64,000 nucleotides of DNA from assembly GCF_002564465.1 (NCBI RefSeq), contig NZ_NUUX01000002.1, forward strand, positions 62,001 to 126,000, given 5' to 3'. Both the position numbers and the translations under genes were made by a program. Within the stretch, counting starts at the first letter, position 1. Every line of letters starts with the position of its first letter. Shown piece after piece: positions 7,979-19,114 of the stretch. Below the pieces are notes generated by a model. It made no database searches, was not told the DNA's origin, and saw only the letters and a list, made by a program, of their open reading frames with translations. This DNA comes from Bacillus sp. AFS088145 (lineage in GTDB: Bacteria; Bacillota; Bacilli; Bacillales; Bacillaceae_G).

Positions 7979-9045
7979 TATTGACTTTGTTCCATGCGTT
8001 TTGCTTGATCATCCATAATTAACGCATTAATAATTTCGTCGATTTTACCTTCAACGATTTGATCAAGCTTTTGAATTGTTAATCCAATTCGGTGGTCAGT
8101 TACACGGTTTTGTGGGTAGTTATAAGTACGGATACGTTCAGAACGGTCACCTGTACCTACAGCTTGCTTACGATTTTGATCGTATTCTGCTTGTACTTCT
8201 CTTTGGAATTTATCATAAACCCTAGCGCGAAGAACCTTCATCGCTTTTTCTTTATTCTTAATTTGTGATTTTTCATCCTGACATGATACAACAGTATTTG
8301 TTGGAATATGAGTTAAACGTACTGCAGACATCGTTGTATTTACTGATTGACCACCAGGACCACTTGAAGCAAATGTGTCTACACGAATATCTTTTTCATG
8401 AATTTCAATTTCAACTTCTTCAGCTTCTGGTAAAACTGCTACAGTTGCAGTTGAAGTATGAATTCGACCACCTGATTCTGTTTCAGGAACACGTTGAACA
8501 CGGTGTGCACCATTTTCAAATTTTAGTTTTGAGTATGCACCTTTACCATTTATCATAAAGATAACCTCTTTAAAGCCACCTAGCTCTGTATAGTTACCTT
8601 CAATGATTTCTGTTTTCCATCCGTTAACCTCAGCAAAACGGCTGTACATACGATATAAAGTAGCAGCAAATAATGCAGCTTCGTCTCCGCCCGCAGCACC
8701 ACGAATCTCCACGATAACGTTTTTATCATCGTTAGGATCTTTTGGAATTAAAAGGATTTTTAAACGTTCTTCTAGGTCCTTTGATTCGTTTTCCAAATCA
8801 TTTAATTCTTCTTTAACCATTTCGCGCATATCAGCATCAAGCTTTTCCTCAAGCATAGCTTTTGCATCTTTAATTTGCTCTTTAACTGATTTGTATTGAC
8901 GGTATACATCAACTGTTTCTTGTATGTCTGATTGTTCTTTTGAGTATTCACGTAACTTTTTTGAATCGTTTATAATTTCCGGGTCACTAAGTAAATCGTT
9001 TAATCTATCATAGCGATCCTCTACAGCTTGTAATCGATCAAACAT
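7978..9045 (-). CDS. prfA: Peptide chain release factor 1
   Basis: Class I release factor reading UAA and UAG. The domain order is canonical: helical domain 1; the RF1 codon-recognition region containing VPETES near residue 185; and [12 protein letters not shown] near residue 230 with the catalytic GGQ that PrmC methylates. The start was moved from GTG 9054 to ATG 9045, which has GAGGTG six bases upstream and begins [12 protein letters not shown] as in Bacillus orthologues; length is then 355 residues. It is the first gene of a two-gene unit with prmC. Confidence 0.97.
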   Translation of the reverse strand: MFDRLQAVEDRYDRLNDLLSDPEIINDSKKLREYSKEQSDIQETVDVYRQYKSVKEQIKDAKAMLEEKLDADMREMVKEELNDLENESKDLEERLKILLIPKDPNDDKNVIVEIRGAAGGDEAALFAATLYRMYSRFAEVNGWKTEIIEGNYTELGGFKEVIFMINGKGAYSKLKFENGAHRVQRVPETESGGRIHTSTATVAVLPEAEEVEIEIHEKDIRVDTFASSGPGGQSVNTTMSAVRLTHIPTNTVVSCQDEKSQIKNKEKAMKVLRARVYDKFQREVQAEYDQNRKQAVGTGDRSERIRTYNYPQNRVTDHRIGLTIQKLDQIVEGKIDEIINALIMDDQAKRMEQSQ

Positions 9046-9087
9046 AATTTTCACCTCGACATTTTCGTCTTAAATATATATCGAAAA

Positions 9088-9106
9088 AAGCGATTCTAAA
9101 TCGCTT
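9088..9106 (-). terminator. Terminator downstream of tdk
   Basis: AAGCGATT and AATCGCTT form a perfect 8-bp stem with a three-base loop; the minus strand continues TTTTCG. It lies between the tdk end and the prfA start. Confidence 0.7.
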
Positions 9107-9164
9107 CTTTAATTCTAAATTCTAAGGTAAATGCGCCTATAACACTTTATCCACAATTATTATT

Positions 9165-9206
9165 GTCCAGTTCCGAAAGCTAGCTAGGCGAGCTTTCTCC
9201 ACATTT
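9165..9206 (+). repeat. Short copy of a dispersed hairpin repeat
   Basis: This 42-base stretch starts GTCCAGTTCCGAAAGCTAGC and ends AGCTTTCTCCACATTTC. GAAAGCT and AGCTTTC form a hairpin. Both flanks recur almost unchanged around a longer core at 48312-48433, so the two are copies of one intergenic repeat family. It lies between tdk and the prfA transcript. Confidence 0.7.
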
Positions 9207-9250
9207 CTTAGTATATGGTCTTAATAGCTAATTTTCAACCTACTGTAAAA

Positions 9251-9865
9251 TTAATCGTTCTGACTTTGAAGTGCAGGTTGAACTGTTTTCGTTGGTACTT
9301 CGTGACAGTGACGACATCTTGGTTCGTACGATTCAGATGCACCTACTAAAATAATAGGGTCTTCAAATAAAGCTGGTTTACCATTTATTAATCTTTGCGT
9401 TCTACTTGCAGGTGATCCGCATGAAGCACAAACTGCGTTTAATTTCGTTACATGTTCTGCAATTGATAATATTTCAGGTACTTTACCAAATGGTAATCCT
9501 CTAAAATCCTGATCTAAACCTGCACATATCACACGTTTTCCAGTGTTTGCAAGTTGTTGAACTACCATAACTATTTCATCGTCAAAGAATTGAATCTCGT
9601 CAATTGCAACTACTTCAACTTCTTCTGTAACGTATTTAAGAATATGTGATGAGTGTGTTACTGCATAAGCAGGTACTTTCATACCTGTGTGAGACACCAC
9701 TTCTACTTCACTGTATCGATTATCAATTGATGGCTTGAATGTAACACAGCTTTGCCTAGCAAACTGCGTACGACGAACACGGCGAATTAGTTCCTCTGAT
9801 TTTCCAGAAAACATACTTCCGCAAATCATTTCAATCCAACCATTTTTTTTCATCATAAAGAACAT
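9251..9865 (-). CDS. tdk: Thymidine kinase
   Basis: Type II thymidine kinase that phosphorylates thymidine to dTMP in salvage. The P-loop [14 protein letters not shown], the Walker B-like [11 protein letters not shown], the [10 protein letters not shown] substrate loop and the zinc-ribbon cysteines (CASC and CRHC) are all present. The ATG at 9865 has AAGGTGAG seven bases upstream, giving 204 residues; the ATG codons at 9856 and 9853 are alternatives. It sits between rpmE and prfA, as in B. subtilis. Confidence 0.95.
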   Translation of the reverse strand: MFFMMKKNGWIEMICGSMFSGKSEELIRRVRRTQFARQSCVTFKPSIDNRYSEVEVVSHTGMKVPAYAVTHSSHILKYVTEEVEVVAIDEIQFFDDEIVMVVQQLANTGKRVICAGLDQDFRGLPFGKVPEILSIAEHVTKLNAVCASCGSPASRTQRLINGKPALFEDPIILVGASESYEPRCRHCHEVPTKTVQPALQSQND

Positions 9866-10026
9866 TATGTGTCTCACCTTTCTATATCAGTACAAAGACT
9901 ATTTTATTTATTTTAAACGACGGTTAATTCATCAGTATTTATAATTCGTGTAAGTATCTTGACTATTTATATTAAAATTCACTAAATTGAATTAAACTTA
10001 TATGTTATTTGACTATAAATGCGTAA

Positions 10027-10064
10027 AAAAAGCAGGCAAAGTAGCAATAACTCGCCTGCTTTTC
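10027..10064 (-). terminator. Terminator of rpmE
   Basis: AAAAGCAGGC pairs with GCCTGCTTTT around a 16-base loop, with an A/T run on each side. It lies immediately after the rpmE stop on the minus strand. Confidence 0.8.
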
Positions 10065-10071
10065 ATCAATA

Positions 10072-10317
10072 TTACTTAAGGCCGTATTTTTTGTTGAAAC
10101 GTTCAACACGTCCTGCAGCGTTAGCAAATTTCTGACGTCCAGTGTAGAATGGGTGAGAATCAGAAGAAACCTCAACTTTGATTAAAGGGTAAGTTTCGCC
10201 ATCTTCCCATTCGATTGTTTCGTTAGAATATTTTGTTGATCCGCTTAAAAATTTGAAACCAGTGTTGATATCCATAAACACTACTTTCTTGTAATTAGGA
10301 TGAATATTCGCTTTCAT
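10072..10317 (-). CDS. rpmE: 50S ribosomal protein L31, type B (zinc-free)
   Basis: 81-residue L31 beginning [16 protein letters not shown] and ending [14 protein letters not shown]. The CxxC/CxxC zinc ligands of type A L31 are absent: the places are filled by [12 protein letters not shown] and [10 protein letters not shown]. This is therefore the C-minus type B protein, although it occupies the rho-tdk position that in B. subtilis holds the zinc-binding rpmE; B. cereus-type genomes are similar. ATG 10317 has AAGGAG nine bases upstream, while the ATG at 10326 touches the Shine-Dalgarno. I looked for a Zur box upstream and saw none, so constitutive expression is likely. Confidence 0.93.
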   Translation of the reverse strand: MKANIHPNYKKVVFMDINTGFKFLSGSTKYSNETIEWEDGETYPLIKVEVSSDSHPFYTGRQKFANAAGRVERFNKKYGLK

Positions 10318-10476
10318 GTTTTTCATCTCCTTCCGCCCTGAAATCCTTGAAATCAGAGTTATAAGAAACCATGTGTATACCACATAATTTACATTTCACA
10401 TACAAATGAAATTATAGCAACTAACCCGGGAGAATGCAACCCACTATTTCTCTTTCAGATTGCTTATATCTTCCAA

Positions 10477-11751
10477 CTATTTATTAGATACTGGCGTTTT
10501 TCTACTTTCTTCAGTCATCGTATTGAAGAAATCTTCATTTGTTTTCGTTTGACGAAGCATTCTGAAATAACGTTCAACAAAGTCTGGAATATCTGACATT
10601 GTTTTTCGCATTAACCATAACTTGTCCAGATGATCTTTTGGTATTAATAGATCTTCTTTACGTGTTCCAGAACGACGAATGTCAATTGCTGGGAAGATAC
10701 GGCGTTCAGCTAATGAACGATCTAAGTGAAGTTCCATATTACCGGTACCTTTGAATTCCTCATAAATAACATCATCCATACGTGAGCCAGTGTCGATTAG
10801 AGCTGTTGCTAAAATTGTTAAACTTCCACCTTCTTCGATATTACGTGCAGCACCGAAGAATCGTTTTGGTCTATGGAATGCAGCAGGATCAATACCACCT
10901 GATAACGTACGACCACTTGGTGGAATAACTAAATTATACGCACGAGCAAGCCTAGTAATACTATCCATTAAAATAATTACATCTTTCTTGTGCTCTACTA
11001 GTCTCATTGCGCGCTCTAATACTAATTCAGCAACCTTTATATGACTATCCGGAGTTTCATCGAAAGTTGAACTTACAACATCTCCTTTTACAGAACGTTC
11101 AATGTCGGTTACCTCTTCTGGTCGCTCATCAATTAGCAATACAATTAGTTCAGCTTCTGGGTGATTTGTTGTGATGCTATTTGCAATTTCTTTTAATAAC
11201 TCTGTCTTACCGGCTTTTGGAGGGGCAACAATTAAACCACGTTGACCAAATCCTACTGGGGAGATCATATCAATAATTCTTGTAGAAAACTTAGCAGGAG
11301 AAGTTTCAAGCTTCATTTGTCTATTAGGATATAATGCAGTTAATCCCGGGAAGTGAACTCGTTCTTTAGCATTCTCCGGATCATCTCCATTGACTGCTTC
11401 TACTTGAAGTAGACCAAAGTATCTTTCATTTTCCTTCGGTGGACGTACTTTTCCAGAAACCTTATCACCATTTCGCATATCAAAACGACGAATTTGAGAT
11501 GCAGAAATATAAATATCTTCTGAACTAGGTGAATAATTAATTGGACGTAAGAATCCATATCCTTCTGAAGGGATAATTTCTAGTACACCTTCCATGAACA
11601 TTAATCCATCTTTTTCTGCTTGTGCTTTAAGGATTGCAAAAATAAGTTCCTTTTTCGTTAATTTGCTGTAATACGAAATTTTCATTACCTTCGCGTGTTC
11701 ATACAAATCTTTTAATTTCATGTTTTCTAATGCAGAGATTGTTAAACTCAT
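10477..11751 (-). CDS. rho: Transcription termination factor Rho
   Basis: Hexameric RNA-dependent ATPase that terminates untranslated transcripts. Residues 1-45 form the Rho N domain, followed by the cold-shock-like RNA-binding domain ([18 protein letters not shown]). The RecA-type ATPase has Walker [12 protein letters not shown] near residue 183, Walker [18 protein letters not shown] and the Q/R-loop region [14 protein letters not shown]. At 424 residues it has no large insertion, unlike actinobacterial Rho. GTGG precedes the ATG. It lies between rpmE and glpX, the conserved order. Confidence 0.97.
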   Translation of the reverse strand: MSLTISALENMKLKDLYEHAKVMKISYYSKLTKKELIFAILKAQAEKDGLMFMEGVLEIIPSEGYGFLRPINYSPSSEDIYISASQIRRFDMRNGDKVSGKVRPPKENERYFGLLQVEAVNGDDPENAKERVHFPGLTALYPNRQMKLETSPAKFSTRIIDMISPVGFGQRGLIVAPPKAGKTELLKEIANSITTNHPEAELIVLLIDERPEEVTDIERSVKGDVVSSTFDETPDSHIKVAELVLERAMRLVEHKKDVIILMDSITRLARAYNLVIPPSGRTLSGGIDPAAFHRPKRFFGAARNIEEGGSLTILATALIDTGSRMDDVIYEEFKGTGNMELHLDRSLAERRIFPAIDIRRSGTRKEDLLIPKDHLDKLWLMRKTMSDIPDFVERYFRMLRQTKTNEDFFNTMTEESRKTPVSNK

Positions 11752-12106
11752 ATAACACCACTCTTTACTTTTATTCGTTCAAATTAGGGTTTTCTTAATT
11801 CGGAAGGTTATTTAGAAGGTTTTTTGAAGGAAACTTACATAAAGTATTACTCTTTAGTGTAACCTTTTCCCCTAAAAATATTCTAAGTAATTAGAATTAA
11901 TAGGTTTACTATCTATTGAGATTATAATTCGAAAGAGTTTTTTATGCCAACTATTTTTCGACTAAACTATTTAATGACTCTTCCCCTTGGCAAATAAAGG
12001 AAAGAGTCATTATTCTACTAAATTAATATCTAGATTCCGATTTCGTTAACAAAGAATTTTGATTCATTATTAACCCTCATCAAAACCAAGCATTTAAGCT
12101 GTTTGA
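11752..12106. other. 355-bp intergenic region between glpX and rho
   Basis: The stretch is AT-rich without a credible coding frame. It holds the glpX terminator hairpin near 11973-12011 and must hold the rho promoter in its proximal part, but I cannot point to one clean -35/-10 pair. Confidence 0.6.
11973..12011 (-). terminator. Probable terminator of glpX
   Basis: AATGACTCTTCC and GGAAAGAGTCATT form a long stem with one bulged base around a 14-base loop. The T content after the stem on the minus strand is modest. Confidence 0.5.
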
Positions 12107-13072
12107 TTATTTAATAACTAGGTTTGGTTTTTTGTTTAGGCTGTGACGTCCATCTACAAAACGAACAGTTCCTGATTTAGCACGCATAACTAATGATTGC
12201 GTAGAACCTACATTCCCTTTGTATTGTACACCTTTTAGTAATTCTCCATCAGTTACACCAGTAGCAGCAAAAATTGCGTCGTCACCCTTAACTAAATCGT
12301 CCATATATAATATACGGTTTGGATCTTCTATACCCATGCGTTTGCAACGTTCGATCTCTTCTTCATTTTGAGGTAATAACTTCCCTTGAAGTTCTCCACC
12401 TAAGCATTTTAAAGCAACTGCAGCGATAACTCCTTCTGGCGCTCCACCGCTTCCAAATAAAATATCAACACCTGTGTGATCAAAAGCTGTGTTAATTGCA
12501 CCCGCAACATCACCATCGTTAATTAGTTTAATTCGAGCACCTGCTGAGCGAATTTCTTCAATTAACTTCGCATGACGTTCTCTATTTAATACTGTTGCAA
12601 CGACTTCATTAATATTTTTTCCTTTTGCTTTTGCTACAGCTGTTAAGTTCTCAAGAACAGATGCATTGATATCAACTTTACCAACTGCTTCAGGTCCTAC
12701 TGCAAGTTTCTCCATGTACATATCAGGAGCATGCAATAAATTGCCATGGTCAGCAATTGCAATAACTGCTAAAGCATTCCATCCACCAGATGCCACGATA
12801 TTTGTACCTTCAAGTGGGTCAACTGCTACGTCCACTCTTGGACCATATCCATTGCCAAGTTTCTCACCGATATAAAGCATTGGAGCCTCGTCCATTTCGC
12901 CTTCTCCAATTACAACTGTTCCCTTCATAGGAATCGTATCAAATACATCACGCATTGCTGTTGTAGCAGCATCATCTGCTTCATCCTTTTTACCTAAACC
13001 CATCCATTTTGCAGATGCAAGTGCTGCTGCCTCTGTAACACGTACTAACTCCATTGATAAACTTCTTTCCAT
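12107..13072 (-). CDS. glpX: Class II fructose-1,6-bisphosphatase GlpX
   Basis: Hydrolyses fructose-1,6-bisphosphate to fructose-6-phosphate for gluconeogenesis. The metal-binding motifs [12 protein letters not shown] (about residues 54-65) and VDPLEGTN (about 87-94), and the later GSGGAPEGV, are the family signatures; 321 residues is full length. AAAGGGGGAG precedes the ATG. It follows murAB with a 68-base gap in the same orientation, so it is probably co-transcribed with it. B. subtilis has GlpX and the unrelated class III Fbp; the latter is not in this window. Confidence 0.95.
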   Translation of the reverse strand: MERSLSMELVRVTEAAALASAKWMGLGKKDEADDAATTAMRDVFDTIPMKGTVVIGEGEMDEAPMLYIGEKLGNGYGPRVDVAVDPLEGTNIVASGGWNALAVIAIADHGNLLHAPDMYMEKLAVGPEAVGKVDINASVLENLTAVAKAKGKNINEVVATVLNRERHAKLIEEIRSAGARIKLINDGDVAGAINTAFDHTGVDILFGSGGAPEGVIAAVALKCLGGELQGKLLPQNEEEIERCKRMGIEDPNRILYMDDLVKGDDAIFAATGVTDGELLKGVQYKGNVGSTQSLVMRAKSGTVRFVDGRHSLNKKPNLVIK

Positions 13073-13140
13073 TCAAAACTCCCCCTTTGATGTAAATGAA
13101 AACTATCTAAATTATGTTATGAGTATGTAAACACCCAATT

Positions 13141-14439
13141 TTACGCATTTTTTAATTGTTCAACTTCTTGCTTGGTTAGCTGAACACGCCAAACATTAGC
13201 TCCTAATCCTAAAAGCTTTTCAACTAAATCCTCATATCCTCTATCAACATGCTCTAATCCAGTTAGTTCTGTTTTACCTTCTGCAATCAAGCCAGCTATA
13301 ACTAAAGCTGCTCCAGCACGTAAATCACTTGCTTTTACACGGCCGCCTTGTAACTGTGAAGGACCAGAAATAATTGCCGTACTACCTTCGACTTTAATTG
13401 TTGCACTCATTCTTCCAAGCTCATCAATATGCTTAAATCTTGCACCATAAATTGTATCAGTAATAACGGCTGTCCCATTTGCCTTCGTTAACAGCACAGA
13501 AAACGGCTGCTGTAAGTCAGTTGGAAATCCAGGATAAACTAATGTTTTGATATCTACTGATTTTAGTTCTTTATTTGATCCTGAAACGATAATTTGATCG
13601 TCATTCGTATCAATATCTATATTCATTTCTCTCATTTTCGCTATAAGTGATTCCAAATGGTGTGGAATAACATTATCAACAATAACCTTGTCCCCTTCTT
13701 GCACAGTTGCAGCAGCTAATATTGCATAAGTTCCTGCTTCAATGCGATCAGGGATAATTGTATGTGTACAGCCAGATAGTGATTCTACTCCATCAATTCG
13801 AATTACATCAGTACCAGCACCTTTAATTTTAGCACCCATACTTGTTAATAAAGTAGCTACATCGACAATCTCAGGCTCTTTTGCAGCGTTTTCAATAACA
13901 GTTCTACCATTTGCTAAAACCGCTGCTAACATGATATTAATCGTTGCACCAACACTCACAACATCTAAGTATATACGTGCACCCTTTAGTTCTTCTGCCC
14001 TCAAATAGATTGCACCTTGCTCATTTGTTACTTTTGCACCTAATGCTTCAAAACCTTTTATATGTTGATCAATAGGTCTTGGTCCAAGATAACATCCCCC
14101 TGGTAAGCCTATAACCGCTTGCTTAAATCTACCTAACATTGCACCCATTAAATAATAAGACGCACGCAATTTTTTTACTTTCCCACTTGGAAGTGGCATT
14201 GCAACCATATTTGATGGATCTATCATTATTTTTTCATCAGATACTGCTACTTGACCACCTATTTCCTCTAAAAGGTCACATAGTGTTTGAACATCTGAAA
14301 TAGAAGGAACTCCTTCAAGTGTTACAGGTGAGCTTGCTAAAATAGTTGCTGGGATTAAAGCCACTGCACTATTTTTGGCACCGCTAACACGAATTGTCCC
14401 TTTTAAAGGTATACCGCCTTCTAATACAAGCTTTTCCAT
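13141..14439 (-). CDS. murAB: UDP-N-acetylglucosamine 1-carboxyvinyltransferase 2
   Basis: Transfers enolpyruvate from PEP to UDP-GlcNAc, the first committed step of peptidoglycan synthesis and the fosfomycin target. Catalytic Cys116 is present in [16 protein letters not shown], so a fosfomycin-sensitive active site is predicted. [12 protein letters not shown] near the start and the C-terminal [14 protein letters not shown] complete the inside-out EPSP-synthase-like fold. Its position between glpX and fbaA identifies it as the second Bacillus paralogue (MurAB/MurZ) rather than MurAA. GGGAG precedes the ATG. The leader contains mutually exclusive hairpins (see 14467-14549). Confidence 0.93.
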   Translation of the reverse strand: MEKLVLEGGIPLKGTIRVSGAKNSAVALIPATILASSPVTLEGVPSISDVQTLCDLLEEIGGQVAVSDEKIMIDPSNMVAMPLPSGKVKKLRASYYLMGAMLGRFKQAVIGLPGGCYLGPRPIDQHIKGFEALGAKVTNEQGAIYLRAEELKGARIYLDVVSVGATINIMLAAVLANGRTVIENAAKEPEIVDVATLLTSMGAKIKGAGTDVIRIDGVESLSGCTHTIIPDRIEAGTYAILAAATVQEGDKVIVDNVIPHHLESLIAKMREMNIDIDTNDDQIIVSGSNKELKSVDIKTLVYPGFPTDLQQPFSVLLTKANGTAVITDTIYGARFKHIDELGRMSATIKVEGSTAIISGPSQLQGGRVKASDLRAGAALVIAGLIAEGKTELTGLEHVDRGYEDLVEKLLGLGANVWRVQLTKQEVEQLKNA

Positions 14440-14466
14440 AGTATACTCCCTTCTAAATGAGCAGAA

Positions 14467-14549
14467 GAAAATAGTAGAGAAGTAAAGTTTTTAAACTTCT
14501 CAACTGTCGAATAGTTTTTACCTATTTTCTCCAAAATTCTACTTCTCTA
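14467..14549 (-). promoter_or_regulatory. Putative structured leader of murAB with competing pairings
   Basis: GAGAAGT at 14477-14483 can pair with ACTTCTC at 14495-14501 to form a local hairpin next to the start, or, as TAGAGAAGT (14475-14483), with ACTTCTCTA at 14541-14549 (nine perfect pairs). GAAAATAG (14467-14474) is complementary to CTATTTTC (14522-14529). The pairs are mutually exclusive or pseudoknotted, as in attenuators; the T-rich stretch after the local hairpin is weak. Confidence 0.35.
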
Positions 14550-14806
14550 ATCTTAGTTTATACGAGAGCTACAGTCTAATGTAAAGACTTTTGCTTCGGT
14601 TTTGTTATTTACAATATCTTGAATTTCAATAAAAATTCAGTAAAACCTTTAAATAAATTTTGATTAGTTAACAAAGTAGAAATAGATATTTGGTAATTTC
14701 TTAACTAGACCTAAACTAATTCTAATCATTATTATCTTATATCTTCAAGTCTAAATGAAAAAACATATAAATTTATTGCTAAAAACGGCTTTGTTAAACA
14801 AGAAAA

Positions 14807-14829
14807 CCGTCTAAACATAATTTAGACGG
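14807..14829 (-). terminator. Terminator of fbaA
   Basis: CCGTCTAAA and TTTAGACGG form a perfect 9-bp stem with a five-base loop, followed on the minus strand by TTTTCTTGTTT. Confidence 0.88.
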
Positions 14830-14877
14830 CTTAATTTATTATAATATAACATATTTCAAGCTAAAAAACTTAAAATA

Positions 14878-15732
14878 TTATGCTTTGTTACTAGTACCGA
14901 ACTCACGGATCTTGCCAGCTACTGTTGCGATAATTGCTTCGCGACCTGGTCCAAGAACTTTACGTGGGTCGTATTGTTTTTGATCATTTGCAACAAATTC
15001 ACGAACAGCTTTATTGAATGCAATTTGGTTCTCAGTGTTTACGTTAATTTTTGCAGTTCCACGAGCGATTGCTTTTTGAATTTGTTCAGTTGGGATTCCA
15101 GTTCCACCGTGTAAAACTAATGGTACATTAGTCTCGTTACCGATTTGTTCCATTTCGTCGAAACCTAATTTAGGTTCACCTTTGTATGGTCCATGAACAG
15201 AACCTAAAGCTGGAGCTAAGCAATCAATGCCAGTACGCTCAACTAGTTCTTTACACTCTGCTGGGTTAGCATAAATAATGTCTCCAACAACGTGATCTTC
15301 TTGTCCACCAACAGTTCCTAATTCAGCTTCAACAGATACACCATGAGAATGAGCGTAGTCTACAACTTTTTTAGTTGTTTCAACATTTTGTTCAAATGGA
15401 TCGTGAGAAGCATCAATCATAACTGAAGTAAATCCAGCGTCAATCGCAGCTTTACATGCTTCATAGCTTGAACCATGATCAAGATGAATTGCTACAGGTA
15501 CAGTAATTTTTAAATCAATTAATAAACCTTCTACCATCTTTACAACAGTATTAAATCCACCCATGTATTTAGCTGCACCTTCAGAAACACCAAGAATTAC
15601 AGGTGATTGTTCTTTTTCAGCTGCAGTAAGAATAGCAAAAGTCCACTCTAAGTTATTAATATTGTATTGACCAACAGCGTATTTACCTTCTTTTGCTTTA
15701 TTAAGCATTTCAGTCATAGATACTAAAGGCAT
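14878..15732 (-). CDS. fbaA: Class II fructose-bisphosphate aldolase
   Basis: Zinc-dependent aldolase cleaving fructose-1,6-bisphosphate into DHAP and glyceraldehyde-3-phosphate, used in glycolysis and gluconeogenesis. Metal ligands sit in [15 protein letters not shown] (near residue 82) and the [15 protein letters not shown] and [10 protein letters not shown] segments; the C-terminal [11 protein letters not shown] binds the phosphates. 284 residues is normal. AAGGAGG precedes the ATG. It is a single-gene unit with its own terminator, downstream of spo0F. Confidence 0.96.
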   Translation of the reverse strand: MPLVSMTEMLNKAKEGKYAVGQYNINNLEWTFAILTAAEKEQSPVILGVSEGAAKYMGGFNTVVKMVEGLLIDLKITVPVAIHLDHGSSYEACKAAIDAGFTSVMIDASHDPFEQNVETTKKVVDYAHSHGVSVEAELGTVGGQEDHVVGDIIYANPAECKELVERTGIDCLAPALGSVHGPYKGEPKLGFDEMEQIGNETNVPLVLHGGTGIPTEQIQKAIARGTAKINVNTENQIAFNKAVREFVANDQKQYDPRKVLGPGREAIIATVAGKIREFGTSNKA

Positions 15733-15964
15733 TTTAAGCCCTCCTTATATACTCTTTTATGAAAATTAATCTGCACCCATAATTTTACTAACAAGAATAG
15801 AATGCTACAAACTGTTCTTTATTATGTAAATTATTAGGTATTTATATCACAACATAAGAATACAAAAAATGAAATGAAAACACAACAAATATCATCAAAT
15901 GTTCGTATTATCGTAACATTTTGGATAATTAAACGCTATTTCAACCGGCTTTATTCGGTATTTC

Positions 15965-15978
15965 CGAAAACGCTTTCA
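15965..15978. promoter_or_regulatory. Candidate CcpA cre site in the spo0F-fbaA gap
   Basis: CGAAAACGCTTTCA differs from the cre consensus TGWAANCGNTNWCA only at the first base and is close to the ideal palindrome. It lies 233 bases upstream of the fbaA start and just after the spo0F terminator, so any role is uncertain. Confidence 0.4.
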
Positions 15979-15997
15979 ATTTATAGATAAAATTAAA

Positions 15998-16023
15998 AGC
16001 AGATGGTCCGCTACCCATCTGCT
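15998..16023 (-). terminator. Terminator of spo0F
   Basis: AGCAGATGG and CCATCTGCT form a 9-bp stem around an 8-base loop; the minus strand continues TTTAATTTTATC. It begins right after the spo0F stop. Confidence 0.8.
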
Positions 16024-16026
16024 ATT

Positions 16027-16404
16027 TTACTGCTGAGATTGTGGTTGTGAAGTATGCTCCCTAACAACCTTTTTAATTTCATCAATATCAAATGGTTTTG
16101 GAAAATATTGTAGTGCTCCTAACTTTTTAGCTTCTTCAATAATATCGAGTTCACCATAAGCCGTCATCAATATAACTTTAATATCTTTATTAATTTCTTT
16201 GATTCGCTTTAGAATCTCCACTCCGTCCATACCTGGTATTTTCATATCAAGAATAACTAAGTCGGGACAATCCTTCACTACAATATCAATTGCTTGAAAA
16301 CCATTAGCTGCCTGAAATACCTCATAGCCTTCTTTTTTGAAAATTTCGTGTAAAAGCAAACGAATTCCGTACTGATCGTCTACTATAAGTAATTTACTTC
16401 CCAA
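16027..16404 (-). CDS. spo0F: Sporulation phosphorelay response regulator Spo0F
   Basis: Single-domain receiver that takes phosphate from the sporulation kinases and passes it to Spo0B, which phosphorylates Spo0A. Acidic pair in [11 protein letters not shown], phospho-acceptor Asp in [13 protein letters not shown], Thr in LMTAYGELD and Lys in [11 protein letters not shown] are all present. There is no output domain. The start is inferred to be TTG 16404, because AAAGGTGG lies eight bases upstream and the protein then begins at the family N-terminus (GSKLLIVDD) with 125 residues; the longer frame to 16452 has no Shine-Dalgarno. It ends in its own terminator and is divergent from ywjG. Confidence 0.95.
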   Translation of the reverse strand: MGSKLLIVDDQYGIRLLLHEIFKKEGYEVFQAANGFQAIDIVVKDCPDLVILDMKIPGMDGVEILKRIKEINKDIKVILMTAYGELDIIEEAKKLGALQYFPKPFDIDEIKKVVREHTSQPQSQQ

Positions 16405-16539
16405 AAATAGTACCACCTTTCTTGTCCAGATAACGTTCTTAAAAAAACACAAATTCCCCTAAATTTTTACATTCTACTTAAAAACCTTTTTTCCTGCATT
16501 TGTTTGGAAATTTTTCAAAAAAATTACTTTTTTAAATTT

Positions 16540-16568
16540 TTTTGTATCTATCTAAATTACAGTATAAT
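16540..16568 (+). promoter_or_regulatory. Candidate SigA promoter of ywjG
   Basis: A consensus -10 TATAAT at 16563-16568 stands 17 bases after a weak -35 (TTTTGT, 16540-16545), 38 bases before the ywjG start codon. Confidence 0.5.
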
Positions 16569-16605
16569 GGTTAGACCATACTTTTATAAGAGGGAGTATT
16601 ACTTA

Positions 16606-17130
16606 ATGTTAAAAATTTTTTCGACACAATTGAATGGAGTTTTTCAAAAAATAGTTAAACAAGAGGAAGTATTTGAAGAAGCTTCACGCTTCCTAGCACA
16701 GGCAGTTATAGGCGAAGGATGCGTTTATGTTCATGGTACAAAAGAATTTGCCGGTATTGTTTCAGAAATAACTGATGGTGCAGAACAAAACGACTCAATT
16801 AAACCTTTATTGATTAACGGGGAGATCCAGTCATTATCTCCAGTAGATCGAGTACTTTTATTTACAAGACAGACGGATGATCAAGAAGCTATTCTTCTTG
16901 CTAATAAACTATCAGAATCAAACATTGGTTTAGTGATCGTCTCTACCACGATTAACGGAGAAGACCATTTATCAGAGCTAGCTGATGTATTTATTAACTA
17001 TGAATTAACAAGAAAGCTTGTTCCAACTGACGAGGGAGACCGTATCTGTTTACCTACCCTACTTACAGGATTATTTATTTATCACTGCCTACTACTTACA
17101 ATGAGTGAAATCCTATCAGATTTCGACTGA
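16606..17130 (+). CDS. ywjG: DUF2529 family protein YwjG
   Basis: A 174-residue protein of unknown function, a homologue of B. subtilis YwjG and in the same position between spo0F and pyrG. Two hydrophilic alpha/beta halves are visible, including VYVHGTKEFAGIVSEI and VDRVLLFTRQTDD; this layout resembles SIS-like sugar-isomerase folds, which is only an impression. The ATG at 16606 has AGAGGGAG nine bases upstream and follows a TATAAT promoter. The longer frame from 16504 lacks a ribosome binding site and would include the promoter. Confidence 0.85.
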   Translation: MLKIFSTQLNGVFQKIVKQEEVFEEASRFLAQAVIGEGCVYVHGTKEFAGIVSEITDGAEQNDSIKPLLINGEIQSLSPVDRVLLFTRQTDDQEAILLANKLSESNIGLVIVSTTINGEDHLSELADVFINYELTRKLVPTDEGDRICLPTLLTGLFIYHCLLLTMSEILSDFD

Positions 17131-17150
17131 AAAATAATTCTAAAATAACA

Positions 17151-17192
17151 AAAACACCCAACATAATTTTAATAAAATCTGTTGGGTGTTTT
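17151..17192. terminator. Bidirectional terminator between ywjG and pyrG
   Basis: AAAACACCCAACA and TGTTGGGTGTTTT are exact complements (13 bp) around a 16-base loop, with A and T runs on both sides. It serves two convergent genes. Confidence 0.88.
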
Positions 17193-17200
17193 TTATTTCA

Positions 17201-18835
<1,635 letters not shown>

Positions 18836-18895
18836 TTATTTTTCCTTACAAGAAATTACAAAGCTAAACCTTTATAAAAAATTATTTAATAACAT

Positions 18896-18923
18896 TTTAT
18901 ATGCATGCTTTATTGTCATCCAA
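18896..18923 (-). promoter_or_regulatory. Candidate promoter of pyrG
   Basis: On the minus strand TTGGAT (18923-18918), a 16-base spacer and TATAAA (18901-18896) resemble a SigA promoter lying about 95 bases before the pyrG start. Confidence 0.35.
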
Positions 18924-19015
18924 AACTGGGTTTTTTCATGCAAATTTTTAACATTTGAATCTAAAGCAAACATTTCATTTATTGTTTTATTACAAAGTAT
19001 TTGTAAAAAAACAAA

Positions 19016-19044
19016 GACGCCCCCTATTTAAAATAGGGAGCGTC
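19016..19044 (-). terminator. Strong terminator of rpoE
   Basis: GACGCTCCCTATTT pairs with AAATAGGGGGCGTC on the minus strand (one mismatch), followed by TTTGTTTTTTT. Confidence 0.9.
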
Positions 19045-19114
19045 AAAATATATTTCGTTCTTTTTAAAGAGCCCAATAAGAATTCTACTCATTCAGTACT
19101 TAAAAGTCAAGAAC

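Larger units (their letters stand above)
14440..14877. other. 438-bp region between murAB and fbaA; transaldolase gene absent
   Basis: In B. subtilis this place holds ywjH (transaldolase family). Here no frame longer than a few dozen codons survives on either strand, and only the murAB leader repeats (14467-14549) and the fbaA terminator (14807-14829) are recognisable. Confidence 0.6.

Noticed and set aside
10318-10476. Zur box before rpmE
   Set aside because: No TCGTAAT-N-ATTACGA-like sequence was found.
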